Origin: Oceanobacter antarcticus
GTDB taxonomy: Bacteria > Pseudomonadota > Gammaproteobacteria > Pseudomonadales > Oceanobacteraceae
Direction of reading: 5' to 3'
DNA: 64,000 nucleotides
NCBI RefSeq assembly: GCF_044962685.1
Contig: NZ_JBBKTX010000003.1
Span: 1 to 64,000 of the forward strand
In this document: piece by piece, positions 33,184 to 41,658 of the stretch
How the letters are laid out: each line of letters starts with the position of its first letter
How positions within the stretch are numbered: position 1 is the stretch's first letter
Notes under the pieces: generated by a model
The model's database searches: none
Told to the model about the DNA's origin: nothing
What the model saw: only the letters and a program-made list of their open reading frames with translations
Position numbers and translations under genes: made by a program

Positions 33184-33224
33184 CTGTGGTATGTAACTGT
33201 GGCATGTCACTGTGGTATGTCAGC
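33174..33224 (+). repeat. 13-bp tandem repeat overlapping the pilD stop
   Basis: Four head-to-tail units of TGGTATGTAACTG start at 33174, 33187, 33200 and 33213. The first two are identical; the third has two changes and the last is a 12-base variant. The first unit contains the pilD termination codon. Confidence 0.9.
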
Positions 33225-33320
33225 TTTCGGGCTGGGGCCTGTCGAACTCACTCAATCCACGCCAAGAGATTTTTTACCGCAATGGGCTTATCAGAATCGA
33301 CGCACTGCGAGAGTGGTTAA

Positions 33321-33947
33321 ATGACTTGGGTCGTGGGTATTACCGGCGGTATTGGTTGCGGTAAAACCGCAGCGTCAGATTACCTGGCGGCGAAAGGTAT
33401 TATCGTGGTCGATTCTGATCAGATCGCCAGACAGGTTGTCGAACCTGGCCAACCAGCCTGGCGAGCGATTGTCGATCATTTTGGTGCCCATCAGGTACTG
33501 CTGCCGAATCAACAGCTGAATCGTAGCTGGTTGCGCACCCGAGTATTCGAACAGCCGGAAGAACGTCTCTGGCTCGAACAGCAAACTCACCCCGCTATTC
33601 GCCAACAAACTCAACAGCAATTGGCCCAGGCCAGTAGCCCGTACGCCATTCTGGCCTCACCATTGTTGTTTGAAAGCGGTCAACAGGCGTTAGTGCAACG
33701 CACTTTGGTAATTGATTTGCCAGAATCGCTGCAATTACAACGCGCCAGCCAGAGGGATGGTAATTCTGAAGCGCAGATTCGTCGTATCATGAGCGCTCAG
33801 ATCAGCCGCGAAGAACGGCTGCAACAGGCAGATGATGTGGTAAACAACGCTGGCTCACTGGCTAACCTGCAGCAACAACTCGACGCTTTACACCAGCAGT
33901 ATCTGGCGCTGGCAGCACAAACAAGCCCAAGCCCAAGCCCAAAATAG
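33321..33947 (+). CDS. coaE: Dephospho-CoA kinase
   Basis: A 208-residue kinase catalysing the last step of coenzyme A synthesis. The P-loop is at the N-terminus (VVGITGGIGCGKTAASDYL), then VVDSDQIARQVVEPG, LEQQTHPAIR and ASPLLFESG, all CoaE motifs. It ends in a short Ser-Pro repeat (SPSPSPK), probably unstructured. It follows pilD after 137 bases and precedes yacG, the conserved pilBCD-coaE-yacG order of gammaproteobacteria. Lys-rich lid residues around RIMSAQISREERLQQAD are present. Confidence 0.95.
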   Translation: MTWVVGITGGIGCGKTAASDYLAAKGIIVVDSDQIARQVVEPGQPAWRAIVDHFGAHQVLLPNQQLNRSWLRTRVFEQPEERLWLEQQTHPAIRQQTQQQLAQASSPYAILASPLLFESGQQALVQRTLVIDLPESLQLQRASQRDGNSEAQIRRIMSAQISREERLQQADDVVNNAGSLANLQQQLDALHQQYLALAAQTSPSPSPK

Positions 33948-34008
33948 CAGAACGTACTCGCTCTGCCTGTTAACCGTTTAAATTATTTGTTATGAAAGGC
34001 GATCCAGC

Positions 34009-34242
34009 ATGAGTGAATCCCATATCACCACCAAAGGCCAGTCGGCCGCCAACGATGCGGTACTCGCAGTCAACTGCCCCACCTGTCAGAAATCCGTGTC
34101 CTGGACATCCGCCAGTCTGTTTCGGCCATTTTGTTGTGAGCGCTGCAAACTGATCGATCTGGGCGAATGGGCCAGCGAATCGCACCGCATTGCCGGTAGT
34201 GATGACGACAATGACCTAATGTCAGAAGACGCGCAGTACTGA
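34009..34242 (+). CDS. yacG: DNA gyrase inhibitor YacG (zinc protein)
   Basis: A 77-residue zinc-finger protein with two Cys pairs, VNCPTCQKSV and PFCCERCKLIDLGEWASE, the YacG signature that coordinates zinc. YacG binds GyrB and inhibits gyrase. It has an N-terminal extension of about 20 residues and an acidic tail. Its stop TGA overlaps an ATG (TGATG) that opens into the adjoining tandem repeat array, giving a short repeat-encoded frame that is probably not a real protein. Confidence 0.95.
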   Translation: MSESHITTKGQSAANDAVLAVNCPTCQKSVSWTSASLFRPFCCERCKLIDLGEWASESHRIAGSDDDNDLMSEDAQY

Positions 34243-34250
34243 TGACGAAC

Positions 34251-34902
34251 AAGGCCAGCGTGGCAGCTGGCACTCCCAAACATTCGGGAAGGTGGGCCGC
34301 TGCGCCCGCTAATGGCTGCGATCACTACGCGAGGCTGATAGCCAACGCTAAGGCCAGCATGGCAGCTGGCACTCCCAGGCATCCGGGAAGGTGGGCCGCT
34401 GCGCCCGCTAATGGCTGCGATCACTACGCGAAGCCAACGTGAAGGCCAGCATGGCAGCTGGCACTCCCAAACATCCGGGAAGGCGGGCCGCTGCGCCCGC
34501 TAATGGCTGCGATCACTACGCGAAGCCAACGTTAAGGCCAGCATGGCAGCTGGCACTCCCAAACATTCGGGAAGGTGGGCCGCTGCGCCCGCTAATGGCT
34601 GCGATCACTACGCGAAGCCAACGTTAAGGCCAGCGTGGCAGCTGGCACTCCCAAACATCCGGGAAGGTGGGCCGCTGCGCCCGCTAATGGCTGCTAGCAC
34701 TCCCAGGCATCCGGGAAGGCGGGCCGCTGCGCCCGCTAATGGCTGCGATCACTACGCGAGGCTGATAGCCAACGTTAAGGCCAGCGTGGCAGCTGGCACT
34801 CCCAAACATTCGGGAAGGCGGGCCGCTGCGCCCGCTAATAGCTGCGATCACTACGCGAGGCTGATAGCCAATGTTAAGGCCAGCATGGCAGCTGGCACTC
34901 CC
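34251..34902. repeat. 92/99-bp tandem repeat array (about 7 units)
   Basis: Units beginning AAGGCCAGC start at 34251, 34350, 34442, 34534, 34626, 34777 and 34876 (partial). Lengths are 99, 92, 92, 92, a 151-base fused pair, 99, then a 27-base remnant. The two length classes differ by loss of seven bases (GGCTGAT) at one hairpin. The fused pair shows a deletion join near 34692-34696. Each unit holds stem-loops: GCCAGC/GCTGGC, GGGC/GCCC and, in the long form, GGCT/AGCC. The 92-base units shift frame, arguing against coding. It separates yacG from the convergent PCu(A)C gene. Confidence 0.95.
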
Positions 34903-34924
34903 CATCAACCCAAGCCGTTCGGCT

Positions 34925-35476
34925 TTATTGGCGCATATCCACCAGAGTGGCTGTGGTTAACAAACAACCACTGTGTACAAAACACAGCGTCAGCGGCAGC
35001 TCCTTGCCGATGACCGCAGGCAAGGGTTGCTGCAAGCCGAACAACATCAGATGCAGGCCACCCGGTTGCAAGGTGACGGTTTGCCCTGCAGGCACATCCA
35101 GGCCGTCGATCTGACGCATTTTCATCACACCGTTAGCGTGAGTATGCGTGTGAATTTCAATATGATCCGCCCAGTCAGCCTTGGCCGACAGCAAGCGATC
35201 CTGCCCAGAGCCGCTGTTTTTCAAGGTCAGAAACGCTGCACTTATGCTACGTCCAGGAATCGGGGCACGCACAATGGCATCGCTGATTTCCATAGTGCTG
35301 ACGGATCCAGTGTTGCCAGTCCCACTACCGGTCTCAGTCTGTCCATATGCGCTCACAGTACCCAGTGCCGCCCCCAACACCAGGCTGACTAACCGTAACC
35401 AATAAAAACCACAACGGACGAAAGGTACTGGCTGACTTCGGGTCGATAACGGGCGAATCAAGTCGCGACGGCTCAT
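34925..35476 (-). CDS. Periplasmic copper chaperone PCu(A)C family protein
   Basis: A 183-residue secreted protein with an N-terminal membrane/signal segment (about 28-45, LRLVSLVLGAALGTVSAYG). The PCu(A)C (DUF461) domain has the Cu-binding His/Met set: DHIEIHTHTHANGVMKMRQI and, further on, PGGLHLMLFGL. These proteins deliver Cu(I) to cytochrome oxidase CuA/CuB sites. Two Cys near the C-terminus (LCFVHSGC) are not part of the usual motif. AAGGA precedes the ATG. It converges on the repeat array; there is no Sco or oxidase gene nearby. Confidence 0.88.
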   Translation of the reverse strand: MSRRDLIRPLSTRSQPVPFVRCGFYWLRLVSLVLGAALGTVSAYGQTETGSGTGNTGSVSTMEISDAIVRAPIPGRSISAAFLTLKNSGSGQDRLLSAKADWADHIEIHTHTHANGVMKMRQIDGLDVPAGQTVTLQPGGLHLMLFGLQQPLPAVIGKELPLTLCFVHSGCLLTTATLVDMRQ

Positions 35477-35738
35477 AACACTATCCTTGGCTGAATCTAT
35501 TGGCGGATCAAAAAGTATGTACGGGATTGTCGCAGCTGCTGATAGCCGCCGTACAGCGGCTAAATGCCGCAGGGTGTATCAGGAGAGATCCCGTGAGACT
35601 CTGGCCACTGTACGCGCCGTCTTATCAGTCAACTGGACGCTTGTTGATATTTTCGGCAAACTCCGCGCTTTGCGGCACGCCTGCACTACCAGATCATCGC
35701 AGCCAGACCATTCACTACCAGAGCATCGGAGACATATC

Positions 35739-36632
35739 ATGAGCCAATGGGTTCAATTACGAATTCAAGCCAAAGCAGCGCAAGTAGATGCTTGTGAAAA
35801 CGCCCTGCTGGCTCTGGGTGCCTTGTCCGTTACCCTGCAAGACAATGCCGACCAGCCAATTCTGGAGCCTGAACTAGGCACCACCCCCCTCTGGGATGAT
35901 ACCCAGATCATTGGCCTGTTTGATGCCGACACTCATACCGCTGCAATCGTGGAGCAGTTTCCCTTGATGTTTGCCGCTGAAGGCGGTGTTGGAAGCGTCG
36001 ATTTGTTATGGGAACAGGTCGAAGACAAGGACTGGGTCAGAGCCTGGATGGACACTTACAAGCCCATGCAGTTTGGCCCGCGCTTGTGGGTGTGCCCAAG
36101 TTGGTGTCAGCCACCACAACCGGATGCCGTCAACCTGCTGCTTGACCCTGGCCTGGCTTTTGGCACCGGTACGCACCCGACCACCGCGCTGTGTTTGCGC
36201 TATTTGGATGAGCATATAAAAGGTGGTGAAGAGGTTGTCGATTTTGGTTGCGGCAGCGGCATTCTTGGTATGGCAGCGCTGTTACTGGGGGCCCGTACGA
36301 TGACAGGTATCGACATCGATCCCCAGGCACTGACCGCCACCCGCGACAATGCCCAACGTAACGACATCCGTCGTGACCGTTTCGAGGTGTATTTACCACA
36401 ACACACACCTGCGGTTCAGGCCGATATAACGGTCGCCAATATTCTGGCTGGGCCACTCAACGAACTGGCCCCTCAGCTGGCCCAACTGACACGCTCCGGT
36501 GGCAAGCTGGCCCTTTCCGGGTTGCTCTCCCACCAGGCAGACGACGTTATTCAGCGTTATAACGAGTGGTTTGTGATGGATACACCAAAGCAACAGGAAG
36601 ATTGGGTTATTATCTCTGGAACCCGTCGCTAG
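35739..36632 (+). CDS. prmA: Ribosomal protein L11 methyltransferase
   Basis: A 297-residue methyltransferase that trimethylates ribosomal protein L11. It starts MSQWVQLRIQAKAAQVDACE, has the N-terminal recognition domain, then the SAM-binding EEVVDFGCGSGILGMAALLL and the catalytic-loop VANILAGPLNEL. The ATG at 35739 (CGGAG seven bases upstream) gives the normal family length; an earlier in-frame opening at 35487 would add 84 unrelated residues. It is followed by DUF3426, dusB and fis as in Pseudomonas. The 262 bases upstream hold its promoter, not resolved here. Confidence 0.95.
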   Translation: MSQWVQLRIQAKAAQVDACENALLALGALSVTLQDNADQPILEPELGTTPLWDDTQIIGLFDADTHTAAIVEQFPLMFAAEGGVGSVDLLWEQVEDKDWVRAWMDTYKPMQFGPRLWVCPSWCQPPQPDAVNLLLDPGLAFGTGTHPTTALCLRYLDEHIKGGEEVVDFGCGSGILGMAALLLGARTMTGIDIDPQALTATRDNAQRNDIRRDRFEVYLPQHTPAVQADITVANILAGPLNELAPQLAQLTRSGGKLALSGLLSHQADDVIQRYNEWFVMDTPKQQEDWVIISGTRR

Positions 36633-36798
36633 GGAAGGACTGGTTTGAGCGATTTTTACGCAAACTTGAGGCAAATAATGGTTCTATTTAACACAGAATT
36701 GCGCACACAAGAGAGCCAAATTCAGCTTTTCCGCAGTAGCACAGTCCCAAGCACGACAGACTCTTTTTGAGCAACCTGGATAATTCTGAGGATTCATC

Positions 36799-38412
36799 AT
36801 GGCCACGCATGTGACTCGCTGCCCACATTGCCAGACCAGCTTTCGCGTCCGCGACGAACACCTCACGATTGCGAAGGGGAATGTCCGCTGTGGCTCTTGC
36901 CTGCAAGTATTTAATGCACGAAATCACCTTGTGAACCCGGTTGCAGAGGCGTCAAAAACAGCCGCTGACAGCCATTCTGCAGGGTCGACAAAGACAGCGG
37001 CTCCGACGCACAAACCGACGCCAGCCGAACCGGCAAGTGCTGCCAAACCAGCCAGTCCCAAGCCCACCGCTCAGGCTCCGACGTCCTCAACAGCGACAAG
37101 TACACCGGCAGATACAAGCACCCCACCACCCGCCACAGCCATACCAGCCGAGGTTCACGATGATTTTGATTCCGTCAATCTTGAATCCCAGCAGGAAGTA
37201 TCCTCCGACGAGCTGTTCGATAACCTGTTTGGCAGTGCCGACGATGATAATCTGGACGATAACAACAGTGGTTTTCTCGACAAGGCTATCTTCGACAGTC
37301 TGAATGGCGACGACACCAGCCCCCCGGAAGCGGAAGACAGCCAGCTTGATGACGACGACCTGCTGATCCACGACGAAATGGACAGCATCGGCGAACCACA
37401 CGATGGCGACGAGAGCATCTCAGACGATCCGTTTGCGGATCTGGGGTTACGTGCTCCCGAACACCTTGATCGCCCCGCCCCCGGATCCGGTCTTGAAATT
37501 GACGATTCGCTGATCAACCTCGATTCCATGGATAACCATCCGCTCAGTTACGACGTCAGCAAACTGGAAAACATCGAGGAAGAGGAAGATGACGACGAAG
37601 CCTGGGCCAGAGCGCTGCTTGATGACGACTCACCACCGGAAGAAATTACCCGTGAGCTTGGTCTGGTTACCACTCGCAGCGAGGAAGCACAATTCAAACG
37701 CCCCGCCGCCACCGTCGCCATACCAGAAAATACGGAAGCAGACGACGAACCTCCTTCCGCCAACAAAACACCCATCCGCTTCGCCCTGGCTGACGAGCAA
37801 CCAGAAGACCAGAGCAATACCGATTACCGCGCTGACAATGGCTTGCCTCCCGGCTTTGGACAACCACCTCGTCACCAGCAGCTGACAGGTAACATTCAGG
37901 CAACCCCGCTGCAACTGGATGCTGAAAAGCAAAAACGGGCCAAAACCGGTTGGTTGGTCGCCACCGTAGCCTTGCTGGTGTTGCTGGCCGGTCAGGTGCT
38001 GTATTTCAATTTTGACCAGTGGGCAAGAACTCCGAGCTGGCGTCCGGTGTACCAGTCGCTTTGTTCCGTGTTTGGTTGCCGTTTGCCACATGTTCAGGAT
38101 GTGCGTTCCATGTCGACCCGCAACCTGGTGGTGCGCTCCCACCCGGCCATTGCCAATGCTTTGGTGGTCGATACACTGATATTGAACAACTCTGAATTTG
38201 ACCAGCCATTTCCTGACCTGGCATTGATATTCAGGGATTTGAACGAAAATGTTATTGCCAGCCGCCAGTTTACACCGGCGGAATACCTCGCCGGAGAAGT
38301 TGCCGGTCAAAGCAGCATGCCCAGCAAAACGCCAGTACACGTCGCGCTCGAAATTCTTGACCCTGGACAAAACGCTGTCAGCTATGCCGTGCAACTGGTG
38401 GATAATCAATAA
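36799..38412 (+). CDS. Zinc-ribbon and DUF3426 domain protein
   Basis: A 537-residue protein. An N-terminal MJ0042-type zinc ribbon (CPHCQTSFRVRDEHLTIAKG ... CGSCLQVFNA) spans about 8-38. A long acidic, Asp/Glu/Pro-rich linker (about 50-370) follows, then one transmembrane helix near 378-398 (GWLVATVALLVLLAGQVLYF) and a C-terminal DUF3426 domain with SVFGCRLPHVQDVRSMSTRN. Predicted to be anchored in the inner membrane with the ribbon and linker in the cytoplasm. The family is widespread beside prmA, but its function is unknown. GAGG eight bases upstream supports the start. Confidence 0.9.
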   Translation: MATHVTRCPHCQTSFRVRDEHLTIAKGNVRCGSCLQVFNARNHLVNPVAEASKTAADSHSAGSTKTAAPTHKPTPAEPASAAKPASPKPTAQAPTSSTATSTPADTSTPPPATAIPAEVHDDFDSVNLESQQEVSSDELFDNLFGSADDDNLDDNNSGFLDKAIFDSLNGDDTSPPEAEDSQLDDDDLLIHDEMDSIGEPHDGDESISDDPFADLGLRAPEHLDRPAPGSGLEIDDSLINLDSMDNHPLSYDVSKLENIEEEEDDDEAWARALLDDDSPPEEITRELGLVTTRSEEAQFKRPAATVAIPENTEADDEPPSANKTPIRFALADEQPEDQSNTDYRADNGLPPGFGQPPRHQQLTGNIQATPLQLDAEKQKRAKTGWLVATVALLVLLAGQVLYFNFDQWARTPSWRPVYQSLCSVFGCRLPHVQDVRSMSTRNLVVRSHPAIANALVVDTLILNNSEFDQPFPDLALIFRDLNENVIASRQFTPAEYLAGEVAGQSSMPSKTPVHVALEILDPGQNAVSYAVQLVDNQ

Positions 38413-38491
38413 CCGGTAGACGGGTAGCAAACCGTAAGAAAAATGACATATTTGTTGGCAAAGTGGTCTTTATTCAACCGATTCATCCGAG

Positions 38492-38497
38492 TATGAT
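38492..38497 (+). promoter_or_regulatory. Candidate -10 box for dusB-fis
   Basis: TATGAT lies 46 bases before the dusB ATG, with a weak TTTATT at about 17 bases upstream. Position suits a dusB-fis promoter; the -35 match is poor. Confidence 0.35.
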
Positions 38498-38543
38498 AGC
38501 GCCACTTTTTTCCGCACACTTTTTGACCAACTCGTAGTTATTC

Positions 38544-39533
38544 ATGCCCACAATTGGTAAATACACGCTAACCAGCCCGGCCGTGCTGGCACCGATGGCG
38601 GGGGTGACTGACCTTCCGTTTCGTCGCCTGTGTCGACATCTCGGCGCTGGCCTTGTTGTTGGCGAAATGGTTGCTGCCAACCCCGACCTGCGCGCGACCC
38701 GCAAGTCACGGCAACGGCTGGATCACAGCGGCGAACCAGAGCCGGTTGCTATCCAGATTGCCGGGGGGGATCCGGAATCACTGGCAGAATGTGCCCGTTA
38801 CTCCGTGGCGCACGGAGCCCATATTGTCGATATCAACATGGGCTGTCCGGCCAAAAAAGTGTGTAACAAGGCCGCTGGCTCGGCACTGATGAAAGATGAA
38901 GGTCTGGTGCGAGACATATTACAAGCCGTTGTCGAAGCCGTTGATGTCCCGGTAACGCTGAAAATGCGTACCGGCTGGGAACCTGAACATCGTAATGCAG
39001 ACGTGATCGCAACGCTGGCGGAAGAACTCGGTATCCAGTCGTTGGCGATTCATGGCCGTACCCGTGCCTGTGGCTACAAGAACACCGTCGAGTACGACAC
39101 CATTCGTGCAATCAAGCAGTCGGTGTCCATTCCGGTGTTCGCCAACGGTGACATTACCTCTCCACAGAAAGCGGTTGAGGTCATGGACTATACCGGTGCC
39201 GATGGCGTCTTGATCGGTCGTGCAGCCCAGGGAAATCCCTGGATTTTTCGGCAAATCAATCATTTTTTGGCCACCGGAGCAGAGCCGCAAGCGCCTCGGC
39301 CAGATGAGATTTACAACACCCTGCAGGATCACCTGCTGGCTTTGTACGCCTTTTACGGCGACTACCTTGGGCTACGTATTGCCCGCAAGCACGTTGGCTG
39401 GTATCTCGCCAGCCAACCCGGTGGTGAACAGTTTCGCCGCCAGTTCAATCAGTTGAATTCCATCGACGAACAAGGACACGCCGTTCGTCAGTTTTTCCTG
39501 GGGATCAGGAACTCGAGGGAGATTGCAGCATGA
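38544..39533 (+). CDS. dusB: tRNA-dihydrouridine synthase B
   Basis: A 329-residue FMN enzyme reducing uridines in the tRNA D-loop. A TIM barrel starts at VLAPMAGVTDLPFRRLCRHL. The catalytic Cys is in DINMGCPAKKVCNKAAGSAL, with FMN-binding TLKMRTGWE, IHGRTRACGYKNTVEY and ADGVLIGRAAQGNPW. The C-terminal helical domain contains HVGWYLASQPGG. The stop overlaps the fis start by four bases (ATGA), the conserved dusB-fis operon, in which dusB aids fis translation in E. coli. Confidence 0.96.
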   Translation: MPTIGKYTLTSPAVLAPMAGVTDLPFRRLCRHLGAGLVVGEMVAANPDLRATRKSRQRLDHSGEPEPVAIQIAGGDPESLAECARYSVAHGAHIVDINMGCPAKKVCNKAAGSALMKDEGLVRDILQAVVEAVDVPVTLKMRTGWEPEHRNADVIATLAEELGIQSLAIHGRTRACGYKNTVEYDTIRAIKQSVSIPVFANGDITSPQKAVEVMDYTGADGVLIGRAAQGNPWIFRQINHFLATGAEPQAPRPDEIYNTLQDHLLALYAFYGDYLGLRIARKHVGWYLASQPGGEQFRRQFNQLNSIDEQGHAVRQFFLGIRNSREIAA

Positions 39534-39844
39534 ACACCCAAGCATATATCAAGAAGGTTGATACGGTGACCGAACCAGCAGAACAGCACATCCGATTGGA
39601 AACACCCGTGGCGTCAAACCAGACCCTGCGTGACAGTGTCGAAAAAGCGTTACAGAACTATTTCGACCAGCTTGATGGCCAGGAAGTGGCCGGTATCTAC
39701 GACATGGTACTGTCGGAGGTGGAAGTGCCACTACTCGAAACCGTCATGAAATACACTCGCGACAATCAAACCAAGGCCTCTGTTGTGCTTGGTCTGAACC
39801 GTGGCACGTTGCGCAAGAAACTCAAGCAGTACGGCATGCTCTAA
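39530..39844 (+). CDS. fis: DNA-binding protein Fis
   Basis: A 104-residue nucleoid protein and global regulator, slightly longer than the 98 residues of E. coli Fis. The C-terminal helix-turn-helix is well conserved (LLETVMKYTRDNQTKASVVL, then GLNRGTLRKKLKQYGM), after the dimerisation helix region with LYDMV-like GIYDMVLSEVE. It is translationally coupled to dusB and ends at a hairpin terminator. Confidence 0.96.
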   Translation: MNTQAYIKKVDTVTEPAEQHIRLETPVASNQTLRDSVEKALQNYFDQLDGQEVAGIYDMVLSEVEVPLLETVMKYTRDNQTKASVVLGLNRGTLRKKLKQYGML

Positions 39845-39864
39845 CACCCGTACGTACAGATAAT

Positions 39865-39891
39865 AGCGGCTGCAAGGCCGCTTTTTGTTTT
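39865..39891 (+). terminator. Terminator after fis
   Basis: AGCGGC (39865-39870) pairs with GCCGCT (39877-39882) around a six-base loop, followed by TTTTGTTTTT. It lies 21 bases after the fis stop. Confidence 0.85.
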
Positions 39892-39934
39892 TCAGACTTC
39901 GACGAATGTCTTCCAACCCGTTGCCAGGAATACC

Positions 39935-41563
39935 ATGAGCCACAGCACTCCAACCGCACCGTCCCAGCCAGGCAACACGCCTGTTCGCCGCGCCCTGATC
40001 AGCGTATCCGATAAAACCGGCATTGTTGAATTTGCCCAGTCCCTGGTCGCGCTGGGAGTCGAAATTCTCTCCACCGGTGGTACTTACAAACTGCTGTGTG
40101 ACAACCAGGTAGCGGCAGTGGAAGTCTCTGACTACACCGGCTTCCCGGAAATGATGGATGGTCGCGTCAAGACCCTGCACCCGAAAGTACACGGCGGCAT
40201 CCTGGCTCGACGCGGACAGGACGATGCCGTTATGACTGAGCATGGCATCAATGCCATTGATATGGTGGTAGTCAACCTGTATCCGTTCGCCGCGACCGTC
40301 GCCCGCCCGGATTGCGACCTGCCGCTGGCGATTGAAAATATTGATATCGGCGGCCCGACCATGGTGCGTTCTGCCGCCAAAAATCACGCACACGTCGCTA
40401 TTCTGGTGAACGCAACGGATTACCGCAGTGTACTGGACGAACTCACGTCCGGAGGCCTGTGTTACAAGACCCGTTTCGCACTGGCATTAAAAGCGTTTGA
40501 ACACACCGCAGCCTACGATGGCATGATTGCTAACTACCTCGGCACCATCAACCAGTCCGAAGAAACACTTAGCGTCGCAAACCGCCTGCACTTCCCGCAG
40601 ACCTTCAACAGCCAGTTCATCAAGGCGCAGGACATGCGTTACGGTGAAAACCCGCACCAGCAAGCGGCCTTCTACGTGGAAGCCAATCCACAAGAAGCGT
40701 CTATCGCTACCGCCAAACAGCTGCAGGGGAAAGAGCTGTCGTATAACAATGTTGCCGATACCGATGCCGCCCTGGAATGCGTCAAGTCGTTTACCAAACC
40801 CGCCTGTGTGATCGTCAAGCACGCCAACCCTTGTGGGGTAGCGGTTGTGCCGGAAGACGACGGTGGTATTCGTAAAGCCTACGATCTGGCATTTGCTACG
40901 GATACCGAATCGGCCTTTGGTGGCATTATTGCCTTTAACCGCGCACTGGATGCCGACACCGCCAAAGCCATTGTCGAGCGTCAGTTTGTCGAAGTGATCA
41001 TCGCGCCATCGGTCAGTGCCGAAGCCGCAGCCATCATCGAAGCCAAGAAAAACGTCCGCCTGCTGGAGTGCGGCCAGTGGTCAACCGAACGCGTCCAGGC
41101 ATTGGACTTCAAACGGGTGAACGGTGGCTTGCTGGTGCAACAGCGCGACCATGGCATGATCAACGTCGATGACCTCAAAGTAGTCACCAAACGCGCCCCA
41201 ACCGAAGCAGAACTGAACGACCTGGTGTTTGCCTGGAAAGTGGCCAAGTTTGTTAAATCCAATGCCATTGTCTACGCTAAAAACCGCCAGACGGTCGGGG
41301 TGGGTGCTGGCCAGATGAGCCGGGTAAATTCTGCCCGTATCGCGGCCATCAAGGCTGAACATGCCGGTCTGCCGGTCGAAGGGGCAGTCATGGCATCGGA
41401 CGCATTCTTCCCGTTCCGCGACGGCATCGACAATGCTGCGGCCAATGGCATCAAAGCCATCATCCAGCCCGGAGGTTCGATCCGTGATGACGAAGTCATT
41501 GCGGCTGCCGACGAAGCAGGCATCGCCATGGTATTTACCGGGATGCGCCACTTCCGTCATTGA
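39935..41563 (+). CDS. purH: Bifunctional AICAR transformylase/IMP cyclohydrolase
   Basis: A 542-residue enzyme performing the last two steps of IMP synthesis. The N-terminal MGS-like cyclohydrolase domain (about 18-145) has ALISVSDKTGIVEFAQSLVA and LSTGGTYKLL. The C-terminal transformylase domain contains KHANPCGVAVV with the catalytic Lys-His, and SDAFFPFRDGID. The N-terminus is about 15 residues longer than in E. coli. An AGGA site precedes the ATG. purD follows after a 95-base gap holding a strong hairpin. Confidence 0.97.
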   Translation: MSHSTPTAPSQPGNTPVRRALISVSDKTGIVEFAQSLVALGVEILSTGGTYKLLCDNQVAAVEVSDYTGFPEMMDGRVKTLHPKVHGGILARRGQDDAVMTEHGINAIDMVVVNLYPFAATVARPDCDLPLAIENIDIGGPTMVRSAAKNHAHVAILVNATDYRSVLDELTSGGLCYKTRFALALKAFEHTAAYDGMIANYLGTINQSEETLSVANRLHFPQTFNSQFIKAQDMRYGENPHQQAAFYVEANPQEASIATAKQLQGKELSYNNVADTDAALECVKSFTKPACVIVKHANPCGVAVVPEDDGGIRKAYDLAFATDTESAFGGIIAFNRALDADTAKAIVERQFVEVIIAPSVSAEAAAIIEAKKNVRLLECGQWSTERVQALDFKRVNGGLLVQQRDHGMINVDDLKVVTKRAPTEAELNDLVFAWKVAKFVKSNAIVYAKNRQTVGVGAGQMSRVNSARIAAIKAEHAGLPVEGAVMASDAFFPFRDGIDNAAANGIKAIIQPGGSIRDDEVIAAADEAGIAMVFTGMRHFRH

Positions 41564-41614
41564 TAAATAGCCGGATGTCAGACATCAGCGGCAAATATCA
41601 GAATACATCATTGT

Positions 41615-41642
41615 GCCAGCCGTCGGATTTCCGACGACTGGC
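41615..41642 (+). other. Stem-loop between purH and purD
   Basis: GCCAG-C-CGTCGG-ATTT-CCGACG-A-CTGGC: an 11-pair stem interrupted by one mismatch, with a four-base loop, 16 bases before the purD ATG. No T-tract follows, so it is more likely an mRNA stability or processing element than a terminator. Confidence 0.6.
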
Positions 41643-41658
41643 TGTTCGGAGTACCAAT

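Noticed and set aside
34251..34902. CRISPR array or integron attC array
   Set aside because: Units are contiguous with no unique spacers, so not CRISPR. The GTTAAGG near unit junctions resembles an attC core only superficially (last base is not a pyrimidine), and there are no cassettes or integrase.
34242..35013. Open frames within the 92/99-bp array (e.g. 34242-34442, 34543-35013) as repeat proteins
   Set aside because: The 92-base units shift the frame, so no frame reads all units. There is no signal, domain or consistent start.
35487..35738. 84-residue N-terminal extension of prmA
   Set aside because: PrmA starts at MSQWVQLRI with a good ribosome-binding site; the upstream residues do not belong to the family.
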